Notes: generated from the letters alone by a model not told the origin. 64,000 bases of DNA from CAISDA01 sp050258555 (GCA_050258555.1 JBLMZA010000098.1:11115-75114), one strand, 5' to 3'; positions 43,428-53,407 are shown, counted from the stretch's first letter. Program-made: numbers and translations.

Positions 43428-45653
43428 ATGATGAAGCGAGGGCACATTCTTGCCGTTGTCGGAGCAGTCTGTCTGCTGTTGGGTATTGCCGGCACGCTCT
43501 ATTACCGAAGCGAATACCGGTCGATCACCGAGCGCAAGGATTATGAGATCACGACGATCGGCACGCTGAAGATCCGTCAGATCGAGCAATGGCATAAGGA
43601 GCTCGAGAGCGATGTCCGCGTGGTGCTGCAGACGCCGTACTACCATCAGGCGGTCGACAACTGGCTCCGCGACCGGAAGGACACGGCAGTGTCGTTCACC
43701 GTGGCACGGCGTCTTGCGCAGGCGAAGAGCGAGTTCGGATTCGAGAATATTTTCCTGTCCTCACTCGACGGCTCGCTGCTCTTCTCGCTCGATTCGACCG
43801 AAACATCCGTCTGTCCCGCCTCGCTTGAAAAAATTCAGGCTGCCGCCTCGGCCGAGGAAGATGTCGCATCCTCCGATTTTTACCTCTGTCCGACGCATCA
43901 CAAGATTCATTACGACTTCATCGCTCCCATCCGCAACCGCAACGCACAAATGATCGCCGCACTCGTCTTTCGTCTCGATCCGAACGAGTATCTCTATCCG
44001 CTTGTACAGGAGTGGCCGACGCCAAGCCGGACGGCGGAAACGATGATCCTGCGGAGAGAACGAGACAGCGTCATGTTCCTGAACGAACTGCGGCACAAGC
44101 CCAACAGCGCGCTCAGATTTCTGGTCCCCTTGAGCAGAAAGGACTATGTGTCGGTGAAGGCGTCGCTCGATCAGGGCGGCATCTATCACGGCCGCGATTA
44201 CCGGGGCGTGGAGGTGCTCGGTTTCAGCGGCCGGATTCCGGGCACAAGCTGGATTCTTGTGGCGAAAGTTGACGCCTCGGAAGTCTTTTCGGAACTCTAT
44301 TATCGCGCCGCGGTCACCGGCATTCTCACCATCGCGCTGATCCTGCTTGTGCTTTCCGGCGCGGCGTATTTCTATAATGCGCGGCAGAAAAATCTGTATC
44401 ATGCGCTCTTTGAAAAAGAGCGCATGCTGCACGAGCAGGTCGAAGAAAGCAAGAGGCTCGAATACCAGCTCTTCCGTTCGCAGCGCGCCGAATCCATCGG
44501 CACGCTTGCCGCCGGCATCGCACACGATTTCAACAACATCCTCAATGTCATTATCGGCAATGCCGAACTTCTTTCCTCCGGCGCCTATGATGCGGAGAAG
44601 ACGCCGCGCCGCATCAATGCCATCATCAAGGCCTCGGAGCGCGGCTCGCACGTCGTGCGCCAGCTCCTTGCCGTGGCGCGCAAGACGGACATTCAGCATC
44701 TGCCGGTGAACCTGAATGACGTCATTCTCGATCTTTCGCGTTTGCTTTCGGAAACATTTCCGAAGACGATATCGATCGTGCTCGATCTCATGCCCGATCC
44801 GCCGATGGTCAACGGCGATGTGAACCAGCTGCATCAGGTGCTCCTGAACCTGAGCGTCAATGCGAGAGACGCGATGCCGGAAGGAGGGACGCTCTCGTTC
44901 CGGACGTCGGTCGTCGAGCGGACGCTGCTTGCGGAACAATTCCCCGATCTGCAAGCGGCCGCATACCTGAGGCTCGAAGTCTCCGATACCGGTACGGGCA
45001 TGGATGAAGCGACGCGCAAGCAGATCTTCGATCCCTTTTTCACGACGAAGGAAAAGGGCAAAGGCACGGGACTGGGACTCGCCGTGGCGCAGGGCATCAT
45101 CGGAAGCCATGCCGGTGCGATCGATGTCCACAGCGAACCCGGCGCCGGATCGCGCTTCGACGTCTATCTGCCGGTCATCGCCCCGCGCTCTCTCCCGATT
45201 GAAGAGACACCGGCCGATGCCGGGATCATGAAGACGGACGAGGGGCACGGCACCATCCTCTATATAGAGGATGAGGAAGCCATTCGCGAGGTCGTCGTCG
45301 ACCTTCTGGAAAGCCACGGCTACCGCGTGCTCACGGCAGCCGACGGCGAGCGCGGCGTCGAACTCTTTCTCATGCAGAAGGAGCAGATCGCGCTTGTCTT
45401 CTCCGATTACGGTCTGCCGAAGATCGACGGAGCCGAAGTGTTTGCCCGCATCCGTCGGGTCGATCCGGCGGTTCCCTTCATTATTCTTACCGGCTATATG
45501 CCCGCTGAAAAGCGCATGGAACTCCTCGAGCGAGGCCTTACCGAAATCATCTCCAAACCCCATAAGCCGGAGGAACTCCTTTCCTGCGCGCACAAATACA
45601 TGCACGCCCAGAAACGACCCGATCAGTTTCCCGCTTCTCCCGCCGCTGTCTGA
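43428..45653 (+). CDS. Membrane hybrid sensor histidine kinase with C-terminal receiver
   Basis: 741 residues from ATG 43428 (43431 also possible). One helix (about 6-25), a periplasmic sensing domain of some 270 residues and a second helix (about 295-318) are followed by HisKA with H366 in AHDFNNIL. The HATPase_c domain has DTGTGMD and GKGTGLGLAV. The receiver (about 605-730) has phosphoacceptor D660 in FSDYGLP. It senses an external signal and relays phosphate internally; output and ligand are unknown. No separate response regulator is directly adjacent. Confidence 0.87.
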   Translation: MMKRGHILAVVGAVCLLLGIAGTLYYRSEYRSITERKDYEITTIGTLKIRQIEQWHKELESDVRVVLQTPYYHQAVDNWLRDRKDTAVSFTVARRLAQAKSEFGFENIFLSSLDGSLLFSLDSTETSVCPASLEKIQAAASAEEDVASSDFYLCPTHHKIHYDFIAPIRNRNAQMIAALVFRLDPNEYLYPLVQEWPTPSRTAETMILRRERDSVMFLNELRHKPNSALRFLVPLSRKDYVSVKASLDQGGIYHGRDYRGVEVLGFSGRIPGTSWILVAKVDASEVFSELYYRAAVTGILTIALILLVLSGAAYFYNARQKNLYHALFEKERMLHEQVEESKRLEYQLFRSQRAESIGTLAAGIAHDFNNILNVIIGNAELLSSGAYDAEKTPRRINAIIKASERGSHVVRQLLAVARKTDIQHLPVNLNDVILDLSRLLSETFPKTISIVLDLMPDPPMVNGDVNQLHQVLLNLSVNARDAMPEGGTLSFRTSVVERTLLAEQFPDLQAAAYLRLEVSDTGTGMDEATRKQIFDPFFTTKEKGKGTGLGLAVAQGIIGSHAGAIDVHSEPGAGSRFDVYLPVIAPRSLPIEETPADAGIMKTDEGHGTILYIEDEEAIREVVVDLLESHGYRVLTAADGERGVELFLMQKEQIALVFSDYGLPKIDGAEVFARIRRVDPAVPFIILTGYMPAEKRMELLERGLTEIISKPHKPEELLSCAHKYMHAQKRPDQFPASPAAV

Positions 45654-45769
45654 CAATTCTTTATAAAAAGACCGTTTCCCTGAATAAATTTATCGAATTG
45701 GCTGAATTTAACCAGAATCGGAGCCCGAAATGGGGAGGAAATCCTCCGATTCTCTCAATAAATCAAACA

Positions 45770-45785
45770 TGGCACGCTCTTTGAA
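45770..45785 (+). promoter_or_regulatory. Sigma54-like -24/-12 element upstream of the chemoreceptor (imperfect)
   Basis: TGGCACG (45770-45776), four bases, then TTGAA (45781-45785). The -24 half is a full match, but the -12 half has GA where sigma54 promoters need GC. It is 35 bases upstream of the start codon. A GGAGG-AAAT-CCTCC inverted repeat lies about 25 bases further upstream. Confidence 0.3.
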
Positions 45786-45820
45786 GCTGATCTGAGCAAA
45801 CTCATTGAAAGGGGCATGTC

Positions 45821-47935
45821 ATGCAGTGGTTTCATCATCTCAATATCCGACAAAAGCTCATCGTCAGCTATTCCATCCTGGGACTGATCACCATCATTAT
45901 CGGCGGTTCGGCGTATCTGGGCATGAAGCGCGTCATGTATTACAGCGACCGGACGCAGCAGATTTCGGTGGCGCAGCTGCGTTTGCTTTCCGATATCAAT
46001 ACGGCGCTTCTGATGGCGCGCGGCGACGTCCGTGTGGCCATGTTCACCAAGGCGGATGACCGCCGCGAAAAATATCTGAAAAGCACGATCGAAAACGGCA
46101 ACAAGGCGATGGCGCTGATCGAGGAATTGGCGAAAACCGAACAGACGCCGGCGCAGGCCGATACGCTGGAAGCGTTGCGTTCGACGTGGAAGGAATACCT
46201 TGCGCTGCGCGAGGCGCCGATTGCGCTTGTGCGCGACAAGCGCGACGAGGAAGCGCAGCCGGCAATGGACGGAGAAGTGTCGCAGCGCATGATCCGCGCG
46301 CGCGCGTTGCTCGCGTCGTTGAACAAGCAGCTCAAAGCGGTGATCGACCGCGAGGCAAAGGAAGCGGACGCCATCGCGTCGAATGCGGAACTGATGCTGA
46401 TCCTCGTGTCGCTTGTCGGGATTATCCTGATCAGCAGCTTTGCCGTCATCATCTCGCGCATCATCTCCGCTCCCTTGCGGCGCGGCATGGAAATGATGCA
46501 GGAACTGAGCAAGGGCAGGCTCGACATCCGTCTGAACCTGCAGACGCGCGACGAGATCGGCGAACTGACGCGGAGCATGGATCATTTTGCCGACACCCTG
46601 CAGACGGTCGTCAACGATATGACGCAGATTTCCGAAGGCAATCTCGAGATCGCCGTGCAGCCGCTGAGCGAGAAGGACCAGATCGTGCCGGCGCTCTCGG
46701 GCATCATGACATCGCTGCGCGATCTGGTGGCCGAGTCGACGATGCTGACGGAAGCGGCCGTGAACGGACAGCTTTCCGTGCGCGGCAACGTGGCGAAGTT
46801 CAAAGGCGGCTATCGCGCGATTCTTGAAGGCGTGAATGCGACGCTCGATAAGATGATTCTTCCTGTCAAAGAGGGATCGGATGTGCTCGAAGAAATGTCG
46901 AAGGGGAATCTGACGGTGCGCATGAAGGGCGAGTACAAAGGCGACCACCGCATCATCAAGGACAGCATCAATCTGCTCGGTGAATCGCTCAACACAGCCA
47001 TGAGCGATGTGGCCGAAGCCGTGGCCGCGACCGCGAGCGCATCGAACGAGATCAGCTCCTCGACCGAAGAAATGGCTGCCGGCGCAGAAGAACAAATGCA
47101 GCAGGGGGCGGAAGTCTCGGCGGCGGTTTCCGAAATGACCAAGACGATCATGGAAACGACCATGAATGCGTCGCGCGCCGCCGATACGGCGAAGCGTTCC
47201 GGCGAGAACGCCAAGGAAGGAGGCCGCGTGGTTGCAGAGACGATTCTTGGCATGAACCGCATCGCCGATGTCGTGACGCGCTCGGCAGAAACCGTGCAGG
47301 CCTTGGGAAAATCCTCCGATGAAATCGGGGAGATCATACAGGTGATCGACGACATCGCCGATCAGACGAACCTTCTGGCGCTGAATGCGGCGATCGAAGC
47401 GGCCAGAGCGGGCGAGCAGGGCCGTGGCTTCGCCGTTGTGGCCGATGAAGTGAGAAAACTGGCCGAGCGCACGACGAAGGCCACGAAGGAGATCGCCGGC
47501 ATGATCAAGCAGATACAGAAGGATACCAGCAGCGCCGTCGAATCGATGCAGCAGGGACGGGAAGAAGTCGAACGGGGCAGGGAGCTTGCCGACAAGGCGG
47601 GAGTCTCCCTCAAAGAGATCATCGGCGGGGCAGAGCAGGTCGTCGACACGATCACGCAGGTCGCCGCTGCAAGCGAAGAGCAGTCATCGGCCGCCGAACA
47701 GATCGGCAAGAATATCGAGGCGATCACGAATGTGACCAACGAATCCGCTTCGGGCACGCAGCAGATCGCCCGTGCGGCCGAGGATCTCAACCGGCTCACG
47801 CAGAACCTGCATGCGCTGCTGCAGCAGTTTGTGGTGAATGGGCACGATACGGTCTCCGCACCTTCCGCCCTGCGGGAATCCGGAAGGCGGCAGATTGCGG
47901 CGCAGCCGGCTTCGCTGGTTCACCGGCGCGGCTGA
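45821..47935 (+). CDS. Methyl-accepting chemotaxis protein
   Basis: 704 residues. A first membrane helix (about 14-33), a four-helix-bundle periplasmic sensor (about 35-185) and a second helix (about 190-212) are followed by a HAMP domain, a further HAMP-like linker and the MCP signalling domain. The hairpin tip is in DQTNLLALNAAIEAARAGEQGRGFAVVADEVRKLAERT, of which the core is AALNAAIEAARA-like. No C-terminal NWETF-type pentapeptide is seen. CheA/CheW and flagellar genes are absent from the window. It converges on a minus-strand kinase only 12 bases away. Confidence 0.92.
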   Translation: MQWFHHLNIRQKLIVSYSILGLITIIIGGSAYLGMKRVMYYSDRTQQISVAQLRLLSDINTALLMARGDVRVAMFTKADDRREKYLKSTIENGNKAMALIEELAKTEQTPAQADTLEALRSTWKEYLALREAPIALVRDKRDEEAQPAMDGEVSQRMIRARALLASLNKQLKAVIDREAKEADAIASNAELMLILVSLVGIILISSFAVIISRIISAPLRRGMEMMQELSKGRLDIRLNLQTRDEIGELTRSMDHFADTLQTVVNDMTQISEGNLEIAVQPLSEKDQIVPALSGIMTSLRDLVAESTMLTEAAVNGQLSVRGNVAKFKGGYRAILEGVNATLDKMILPVKEGSDVLEEMSKGNLTVRMKGEYKGDHRIIKDSINLLGESLNTAMSDVAEAVAATASASNEISSSTEEMAAGAEEQMQQGAEVSAAVSEMTKTIMETTMNASRAADTAKRSGENAKEGGRVVAETILGMNRIADVVTRSAETVQALGKSSDEIGEIIQVIDDIADQTNLLALNAAIEAARAGEQGRGFAVVADEVRKLAERTTKATKEIAGMIKQIQKDTSSAVESMQQGREEVERGRELADKAGVSLKEIIGGAEQVVDTITQVAAASEEQSSAAEQIGKNIEAITNVTNESASGTQQIARAAEDLNRLTQNLHALLQQFVVNGHDTVSAPSALRESGRRQIAAQPASLVHRRG

Positions 47936-47947
47936 CACAACCGCGCG

Positions 47948-49936
47948 TCATTTGCTGTTGCTTACAGCGCGTTCGTGCGCTTCCGGCTTTCGCATGTTCA
48001 GCATTTCCCGGACGCGCGAGAGCAGCACCTGCGGCTCATACGGCTTCGGAACCACCGTATCGATGCCGAGATTCTTGATCTCCGTCTGCTGCTGAGCGGT
48101 CAGATATCCGCTTGCCAGCATGACGGGGACCGCACTTGACTCGCGGATTTTTTTCACCACGCTGATTCCTCCCAACGCCGGAAGCCCCACATCGCTCAGG
48201 ACAAGTCCGATGCGGTTCCGGTGCTTCAGAAAAAGGTCCACTCCGCTCATGCCGTCGGCGGCCGCCAGGACGGTGTAGCCGTTTCCTTCCAGAAAGACTT
48301 TCATCAGATGGAGCAGCGGTTCCTCATCCTCGATGAGCAGAATCGTTTCAGTGCCCCGCAGGGAATCGGCTGCCGTCTGTTCCTGTTCGGCCGCGCCTGC
48401 GGTGTAGCGTGGGCTTGCCGGTATGTAGAGCGTAAAGGATGTGCCGTGGTGCAGCCGGCTTTCCACATTCACGAATCCGCCGTGCGAATGGATGATGCCG
48501 TAGACGACGGCCAGTCCGAGTCCGGTGCCCTTGCCCTTTCCCTTCGTCGTGAAGAACGGATCGAAGATCCGCTTTTTCGTTTCCTCATCCATTCCTTCAC
48601 CGCTATCGGCGACTGTGATCGCGATGTACACATCGGCGAGCGCGTCGGCGAACTGCCGTCGAAGCTCCGTGCCCTGTACGACGGAAGTCGACAGCGTGAT
48701 CGAGCCGCCCTCATGGCGCTCCGGGCCGCCGCCATCGAGAATCGCATCGCGCGCGTTCACGCACAGATTCAGCAATGCCTGATGCAGCTGGCTTCCGTCG
48801 ACCGACGCCGGCGGAAGGGAAGAGCCAAGCGTGACATCGATCCGGATGATCTTCGGAAACGTTTCATCGAGCATTTTCGCCACTTCACGGACGATGTCGT
48901 TGATCTGGACCGAGCGCTGCAGGATGACTTCTTCCTTGCGCGCGAACGTGAGCACCTGCTGCACGACCGTGCGGCCCCGGTCCACCGCTTTTTTCATCGT
49001 CTGAATGTAATGCTCATACTTGTCGTTGGGGACGGAGATCTTTTCCAGCAGTTCAAGATAGCCGAGCACGATGCCGAGAATGTTGTTGAAATCATGGGCG
49101 ATGCCTCCGGCCAATGTGCCGAGGCTCTCCATCTTCTGCGCTTCGCGCATCTGCTCATCGAACATCCGCCGCTCCGATGTGTCGCGGATGATGCCGAGGA
49201 TGCCGATCACTTTGCCGTGGAGAATCTGCGGCGATGCGGTGATCTCGCCGTTGATGTACGATCCGGAGGCCGTGCGGATTCTGTACTCATGAAGCGGCGC
49301 TTCATGTCCCTGGAAGACCTGCTGAAAGAGTCCGAATGCGATCTGCATTTCGTCGGTGTGCAGCAGATCGAAGAACGTGCTGCCGATCCACTGCGAGGGC
49401 TCCCATCCGGTGATGCTCTTGAATGCCGGATTGAGCGATGTGATCGTGCCGTCGATCGAGATGGTGATGATGGCGTCGCGCGCGCTCTGCACGACGCTCC
49501 GGTAGAGCTCTTCGCGCTTTCTGAGCTCGTCCAAGGCCTCGCGGTGCTGCACCTTGAGCGCCTGCTTCGTCAGCGCGTTCGTGATGGCCGTGCCAAGCCG
49601 CGAGAGCCGGTCCTTCAGGAGATAGTCGGATGCGCCTTCCTGGATCGTCTGCACGGCGATTTCTTCGCCGATGGTGCCGGAGATGACGATGACGGGAATT
49701 TCCAGTGCGCGTTCGCGGATGATCGCGAGCGCGCCCAGCGCATCGAACTGGGGCAGCGAAAAATCCGACAGGATGATGTCGGGCGCCGGCTCGAGACGGG
49801 CGATGAAATCCTGCCGCGTGTCGACGATCGTCCACTCGGCGTTCAATTCCGAGCGCGAAAGCTGATGCACGATCAGCTCGGCATCATTCGGATTGTCTTC
49901 CAGGATCAGCACCTGTATGTTGCGTTTCATGTCCAT
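47948..49936 (-). CDS. Hybrid histidine kinase: receiver-PAS-HisKA-HATPase-receiver
   Basis: About 662 residues, cytoplasmic. It begins at ATG 49936 (GTG 49939 and ATG 49930 are alternatives). Domains: receiver with D58 in ILSDFSLP, PAS (about 145-255, GWEPSQWIGSTFFDLLH), HisKA with H281 in AHDFNNIL, HATPase_c with DSGEGMD, and a second receiver near the C-terminus with LVLSDVGLP. A receiver at both ends suggests it is itself a relay target and passes the signal on. It resembles its neighbour at 43428 in the kinase core. Confidence 0.87.
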   Translation of the reverse strand: MDMKRNIQVLILEDNPNDAELIVHQLSRSELNAEWTIVDTRQDFIARLEPAPDIILSDFSLPQFDALGALAIIRERALEIPVIVISGTIGEEIAVQTIQEGASDYLLKDRLSRLGTAITNALTKQALKVQHREALDELRKREELYRSVVQSARDAIITISIDGTITSLNPAFKSITGWEPSQWIGSTFFDLLHTDEMQIAFGLFQQVFQGHEAPLHEYRIRTASGSYINGEITASPQILHGKVIGILGIIRDTSERRMFDEQMREAQKMESLGTLAGGIAHDFNNILGIVLGYLELLEKISVPNDKYEHYIQTMKKAVDRGRTVVQQVLTFARKEEVILQRSVQINDIVREVAKMLDETFPKIIRIDVTLGSSLPPASVDGSQLHQALLNLCVNARDAILDGGGPERHEGGSITLSTSVVQGTELRRQFADALADVYIAITVADSGEGMDEETKKRIFDPFFTTKGKGKGTGLGLAVVYGIIHSHGGFVNVESRLHHGTSFTLYIPASPRYTAGAAEQEQTAADSLRGTETILLIEDEEPLLHLMKVFLEGNGYTVLAAADGMSGVDLFLKHRNRIGLVLSDVGLPALGGISVVKKIRESSAVPVMLASGYLTAQQQTEIKNLGIDTVVPKPYEPQVLLSRVREMLNMRKPEAHERAVSNSK

Positions 49937-50013
49937 CACGACGTTATCGATCGTTATTTTTTTGAATAGTATTTCTTAATGGCCCCCGACGGGGTGTGCC
50001 GGATATTAGACAT

Positions 50014-50457
50014 TCACGGCCCCGGCAGCTCGTTGAACGCAAACCAATACTGGGCGATCATCCGCATCACTTCCGAAAACTCCGTGAAGTCGACCGGCTT
50101 CGCGATATAGCTGTTCACGCCCAGACGGTAGCTTTCATCGACATCCCGCCGCTCGCGCGATGTCGTGAGGGCCACCACCGGAATCTGCCGCATCGCCTCG
50201 TCGCTTTTGACGCGCTTGAGCACTTCAAGTCCCGAGACTTTGGGCAGCTTGAGATCGAGCAGGATCAGGCGCGGGCCCGATCCTGCTGGACGTCCGGCAA
50301 AGCGCCCCTTCGAAAAGATAAAATCAAGCGCCTCGGCGCCGTCGCGGACGATCTGCACTGCGCCGTCGAAGCCGTTTTTCTTCAGCGCATGCAGCGTCAG
50401 TTCGACGTCGTTCGGATTGTCATCCACCAAAAGGATGTCCGTTTTCTCTTCATGCAT
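50014..50457 (-). CDS. Single-domain response regulator (Rcp1-like receiver)
   Basis: 147 residues, a lone receiver with phosphoacceptor D68 in ILLDLKLP and the acidic pocket at DD12-13. No output domain is present. The longer form and the N-terminal ILLVDDNPNDVELT resemble receivers that pair with phytochrome-type or PAS kinases. It starts 8 bases inside the preceding kinase gene, so the two are translated together and likely form a cognate pair. Confidence 0.88.
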   Translation of the reverse strand: MHEEKTDILLVDDNPNDVELTLHALKKNGFDGAVQIVRDGAEALDFIFSKGRFAGRPAGSGPRLILLDLKLPKVSGLEVLKRVKSDEAMRQIPVVALTTSRERRDVDESYRLGVNSYIAKPVDFTEFSEVMRMIAQYWFAFNELPGP

Positions 50458-51937
50458 GCGCGGGCGCTGCCTCCACGGTAAAAAAGAATGTCGTGCCTTC
50501 ACCCGGTTTCGAATCGGCCCAGACCTTGCCGCCGTGGCGGTGAATGATGCGCTGGACAAGGGCGAGTCCGACGCCTGTTCCTTCAAAATCCTCGGCCCTA
50601 TGCAACCGCTGAAACACGCCAAAGAGTTTCGGCGCATACTCCATGTCGAAGCCCACGCCGTTATCGCGGATGAAGTACGTCGTGATGCCGTCCGATTCCG
50701 TTGCGCCGATCTCGATTGCCGGCGAGGGAACGGCGCGCGAGAATTTGACGGCGTTGGAAATGAGATTCGTCCACACCTGCTTCATGAGCGCCTGATCGCC
50801 GCGGCAGGAAGGAAGCTCCGAGACCGCAAAGCCGATCTTCCGCCGTTCCTCTTGCGTGGTCAGTTCCTCGATCACCGAGTAGACGATCGTCGTCATGCTG
50901 ATTTGCTGTGTCTGGAGCTGCTGCCGGCTGAGCTGTGAGAATTTCAGCAGATCGTCGACGAGCTGGCCCATATGGATCGTGTTCTTCGAGATGAGCTCGA
51001 GATACCTTTTGAGTTCCGGCTTCAGCTCCGGCGCATACTCATCCAACAGGATGCGGCAGAATCCGTTGATCGCGCGCAAGGGCGCGCGGAGATCGTGCGA
51101 GACGGAATAGGAAAATGCCCCGAGCTCGTTATTGGCCGCTTCGAGTTCGCGCGTGCGCTGCTTCATCTGCTGTTCCGCCGTTTTCTTGAATGTCGTGTCG
51201 CGGATGGCGCTCATCACCAGCATCCCCTCTTCGGTCTGAAGCGGACTCAGGCTCACTTCCACCGGAAACTCGGAGCCGTCTTTGCGCACCCCGTAGAGTT
51301 CGAGTCCCATGCCCATGGCGCGCGCCCGGGGCCGTGCGAAGAACTGTGAGCGGTGCACGACATGCGACTCGCGGAATTTCTCCGGAAGGAGAATCTCGAT
51401 CGGCCGGCCCAGCAAGTCCCTGCGTTCATAGCCGAAGAGCGTCTCGGCCTGCGTGCTGGAGAAGACGATGCGGCCTGTCGGATTGACGATCACGATGCCG
51501 TCGGGCGTCGATTCGAGAATCTCGCCGTAGCGCGACTGCACAAGCTTTGCATCGCGCAGCACTTTCAGATGCGTGATGTCTTTCGTGCTCAGCAGGAACG
51601 ATTCAAGCTCGCCTTCGGGAGTACGGACAGCCTTGACGGTGATATTGACGTAGACGAGTGAAAGGCTTTTTTTTCGGCGGAGTCCTTCGGCCATTGCTGT
51701 GCCGGTGCTGCGGGCTTCCGCGAAGAGTCGGGCATCCTCTTCGGTCTGGTCCGGAGCAACGATCAGTTCGGAAAGAGCTTTTCCAGCGGCTTCCTCGGCC
51801 GAAAATCCGAACACCGTTTCGGCGCCCTTATTCCAGAGTGTGACCATGCCTTCAGGCGTCGTTGCGATGACTGCATCCGGAAATTGATCGGCCAAGAGTG
51901 AATCCAGTCTGTTGTGTTGTGTTGATGCGATTGCCAT
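50450..51937 (-). CDS. PAS-PAS sensor histidine kinase
   Basis: 495 residues with no membrane helix. PAS 1 (about 10-125) and PAS 2 (about 130-250) are followed by a short coiled coil, HisKA with H281 in SYSVSHDLRAP, and HATPase_c with DNGVGFD and GTGVGLALV. This is the phytochrome-like kinase class. Its gene overlaps that of the response regulator by 8 bases. It is divergently placed from the small barrel gene at 52164. Confidence 0.88.
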   Translation of the reverse strand: MAIASTQHNRLDSLLADQFPDAVIATTPEGMVTLWNKGAETVFGFSAEEAAGKALSELIVAPDQTEEDARLFAEARSTGTAMAEGLRRKKSLSLVYVNITVKAVRTPEGELESFLLSTKDITHLKVLRDAKLVQSRYGEILESTPDGIVIVNPTGRIVFSSTQAETLFGYERRDLLGRPIEILLPEKFRESHVVHRSQFFARPRARAMGMGLELYGVRKDGSEFPVEVSLSPLQTEEGMLVMSAIRDTTFKKTAEQQMKQRTRELEAANNELGAFSYSVSHDLRAPLRAINGFCRILLDEYAPELKPELKRYLELISKNTIHMGQLVDDLLKFSQLSRQQLQTQQISMTTIVYSVIEELTTQEERRKIGFAVSELPSCRGDQALMKQVWTNLISNAVKFSRAVPSPAIEIGATESDGITTYFIRDNGVGFDMEYAPKLFGVFQRLHRAEDFEGTGVGLALVQRIIHRHGGKVWADSKPGEGTTFFFTVEAAPAHA

Positions 51938-52163
51938 TCCTTTGTGTCAAAACACCGGCCGGGGGCGGAGAATTCCCCGTCGGTTCTTCCGAATGATAAC
52001 ATTGTTTTCAGAAAATCGTTCACAGGCGCGCGCGGGCCTCTGCGGCTGTGAAGGGCCGCTTCTTGCACATTCCGCGGCAAATGAGTATTATTGCTCAGTG
52101 GGAAGAATCGGCTCGGTCTGTGTCCGGATATTTATCCACATAACGACCAAAGGAGCGGGGGCT

Positions 52164-52763
52164 ATGAAGACGAGAGGGCGCATCGTGATGCTTGTCATGA
52201 CCGCGCTGTGCGTGTGCTTCCCGGTCAAAGCGCAGTTCGGGGAGCAGGCATGGGGAGGCGGGGTCATGTTCGGCTGGGATTTCGGCATGACGGGACTGAA
52301 GGATGATGAGGCGAGGCTCCATGCGCGCGCATTCATCCGGCATGGCATCATCGATCACATCCAGGCGGAAGCCGGTTTCGGTCTCGGCGGCATCGCCGGC
52401 TCGGGCACGCCGGCGATCTCGAAGTATTCCACGGAATTAATGCCCGTCGATCTTCGCCTGATCATCAATCCGTTCACATGGCAAAGCGCGGTGCCGTACG
52501 TCTTCGGCGGCGGGGGCTTCGTCCATAAGCGGATCACGCATTTTCCGTTTGAAGCGCCGGTCAATGCCAAAAGCGAAGAGTGGATTGCGTATGTGCCTGC
52601 CGGTGTGGGCCTCATGGCCAATCTGCAGGAGCATGTCTATCTGGACATGAGCGCAAGCTACAACTATACGTTCTCGAAGAAGCTCACCGGCGTTGCCTCA
52701 TCGACGGAGGATGCCTTTCTCACATTTCTTATCGGCGTTTCGGTCTCTTTCGGCAGGCAGTGA
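52164..52763 (+). CDS. Small outer-membrane beta-barrel protein
   Basis: 199 residues from ATG 52164 after AAAGGAG. It has a signal peptide (about 1-23) followed by glycine/aromatic beta strands (AEAGFGLGGIAG, VPYVFGGGGFVH, YVPAGVGLMANL) and a terminal strand FLIGVSVSFGRQ. It looks like an 8-stranded OmpA/OmpW-type barrel. Function unknown. The open frame back to 51912 has no ribosome-binding site. Confidence 0.72.
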   Translation: MKTRGRIVMLVMTALCVCFPVKAQFGEQAWGGGVMFGWDFGMTGLKDDEARLHARAFIRHGIIDHIQAEAGFGLGGIAGSGTPAISKYSTELMPVDLRLIINPFTWQSAVPYVFGGGGFVHKRITHFPFEAPVNAKSEEWIAYVPAGVGLMANLQEHVYLDMSASYNYTFSKKLTGVASSTEDAFLTFLIGVSVSFGRQ

Positions 52764-52804
52764 CGCGCCCAAAAAGGAATGTCGGCAGGCGAGCGAGGCG
52801 GCGT

Positions 52805-53407
52805 TCAATCGACCAGTTCGATCCCGAGGCTCTCCAGAAGCCGGACGGCCTCGAAGCGCGAGAATTTCGCCTTGGAGAGCGTATTGATCCTGAGATCGAT
52901 GTCATAGCCGGTCGCGTCGGTAAAATCCGCGCCCGAGAGATTCGTGCGCGCAAAGAGGCTTCCGGCAAAATCGGTCTGCGAGAAATTCCCCTTGATAAAG
53001 CTGCCTTCCCTGAAGTCGGCCTCGTGCGCCGTGCACGCTTCCAGGACCATGTCCGCGAGCGAAAGCGCGAAGAATGAGGAATCGTTCACCAGGCATGCGT
53101 GCATCGAAAGCGAGGGGAAGAGCGACGGCTTGGGCCACAGGGCCTTCGTCCAGTCGATGCCGATCATCTTGCATTCCTTGAATGTCACGGACCGGAACTC
53201 GCTCTGATCAACCTTCATGACGCTCAGGTTGCACCGATCGAATGTGCAGTCGGTGAAGCGGCAGCGTTTGAATCGCACGCCGCTGAAATCGCAGCCGGTG
53301 AATGTGCAGTCCTCGAACTCGGTTTCATGAAACTCCTCCTGCGTGTGTTCGAGCCCGTGAAAGTTCCTTCCGATATTTTCCGTACCGATTGTTTGCGCTT
53401 TGGCCAT
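52805..53407 (-). CDS. Pentapeptide-repeat protein (Qnr/McbG-like layout)
   Basis: 200 residues made mostly of pentapeptide repeats (CTFTGCDFSGVRFKRCRF-type), which fold into a right-handed beta-helix. Repeats fill about 28-75 and 105-175, with a break at CKMIGIDW. Qnr and McbG proteins also have two repeat coils with a central glycine, act as DNA mimics and protect gyrase. The layout and length of about 200 residues suit that group, but gyrase protection is inference. It lies convergent with the barrel gene at 52164 and divergent from fucI. Confidence 0.8.
   Translation of the reverse strand: MAKAQTIGTENIGRNFHGLEHTQEEFHETEFEDCTFTGCDFSGVRFKRCRFTDCTFDRCNLSVMKVDQSEFRSVTFKECKMIGIDWTKALWPKPSLFPSLSMHACLVNDSSFFALSLADMVLEACTAHEADFREGSFIKGNFSQTDFAGSLFARTNLSGADFTDATGYDIDLRINTLSKAKFSRFEAVRLLESLGIELVD

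Noticed and set aside
43761..45656. 631-residue minus frame opposite the hybrid kinase, and a similar plus frame at 48221-49969
   Set aside because: Both are shadows of histidine-kinase genes with intact catalytic motifs.
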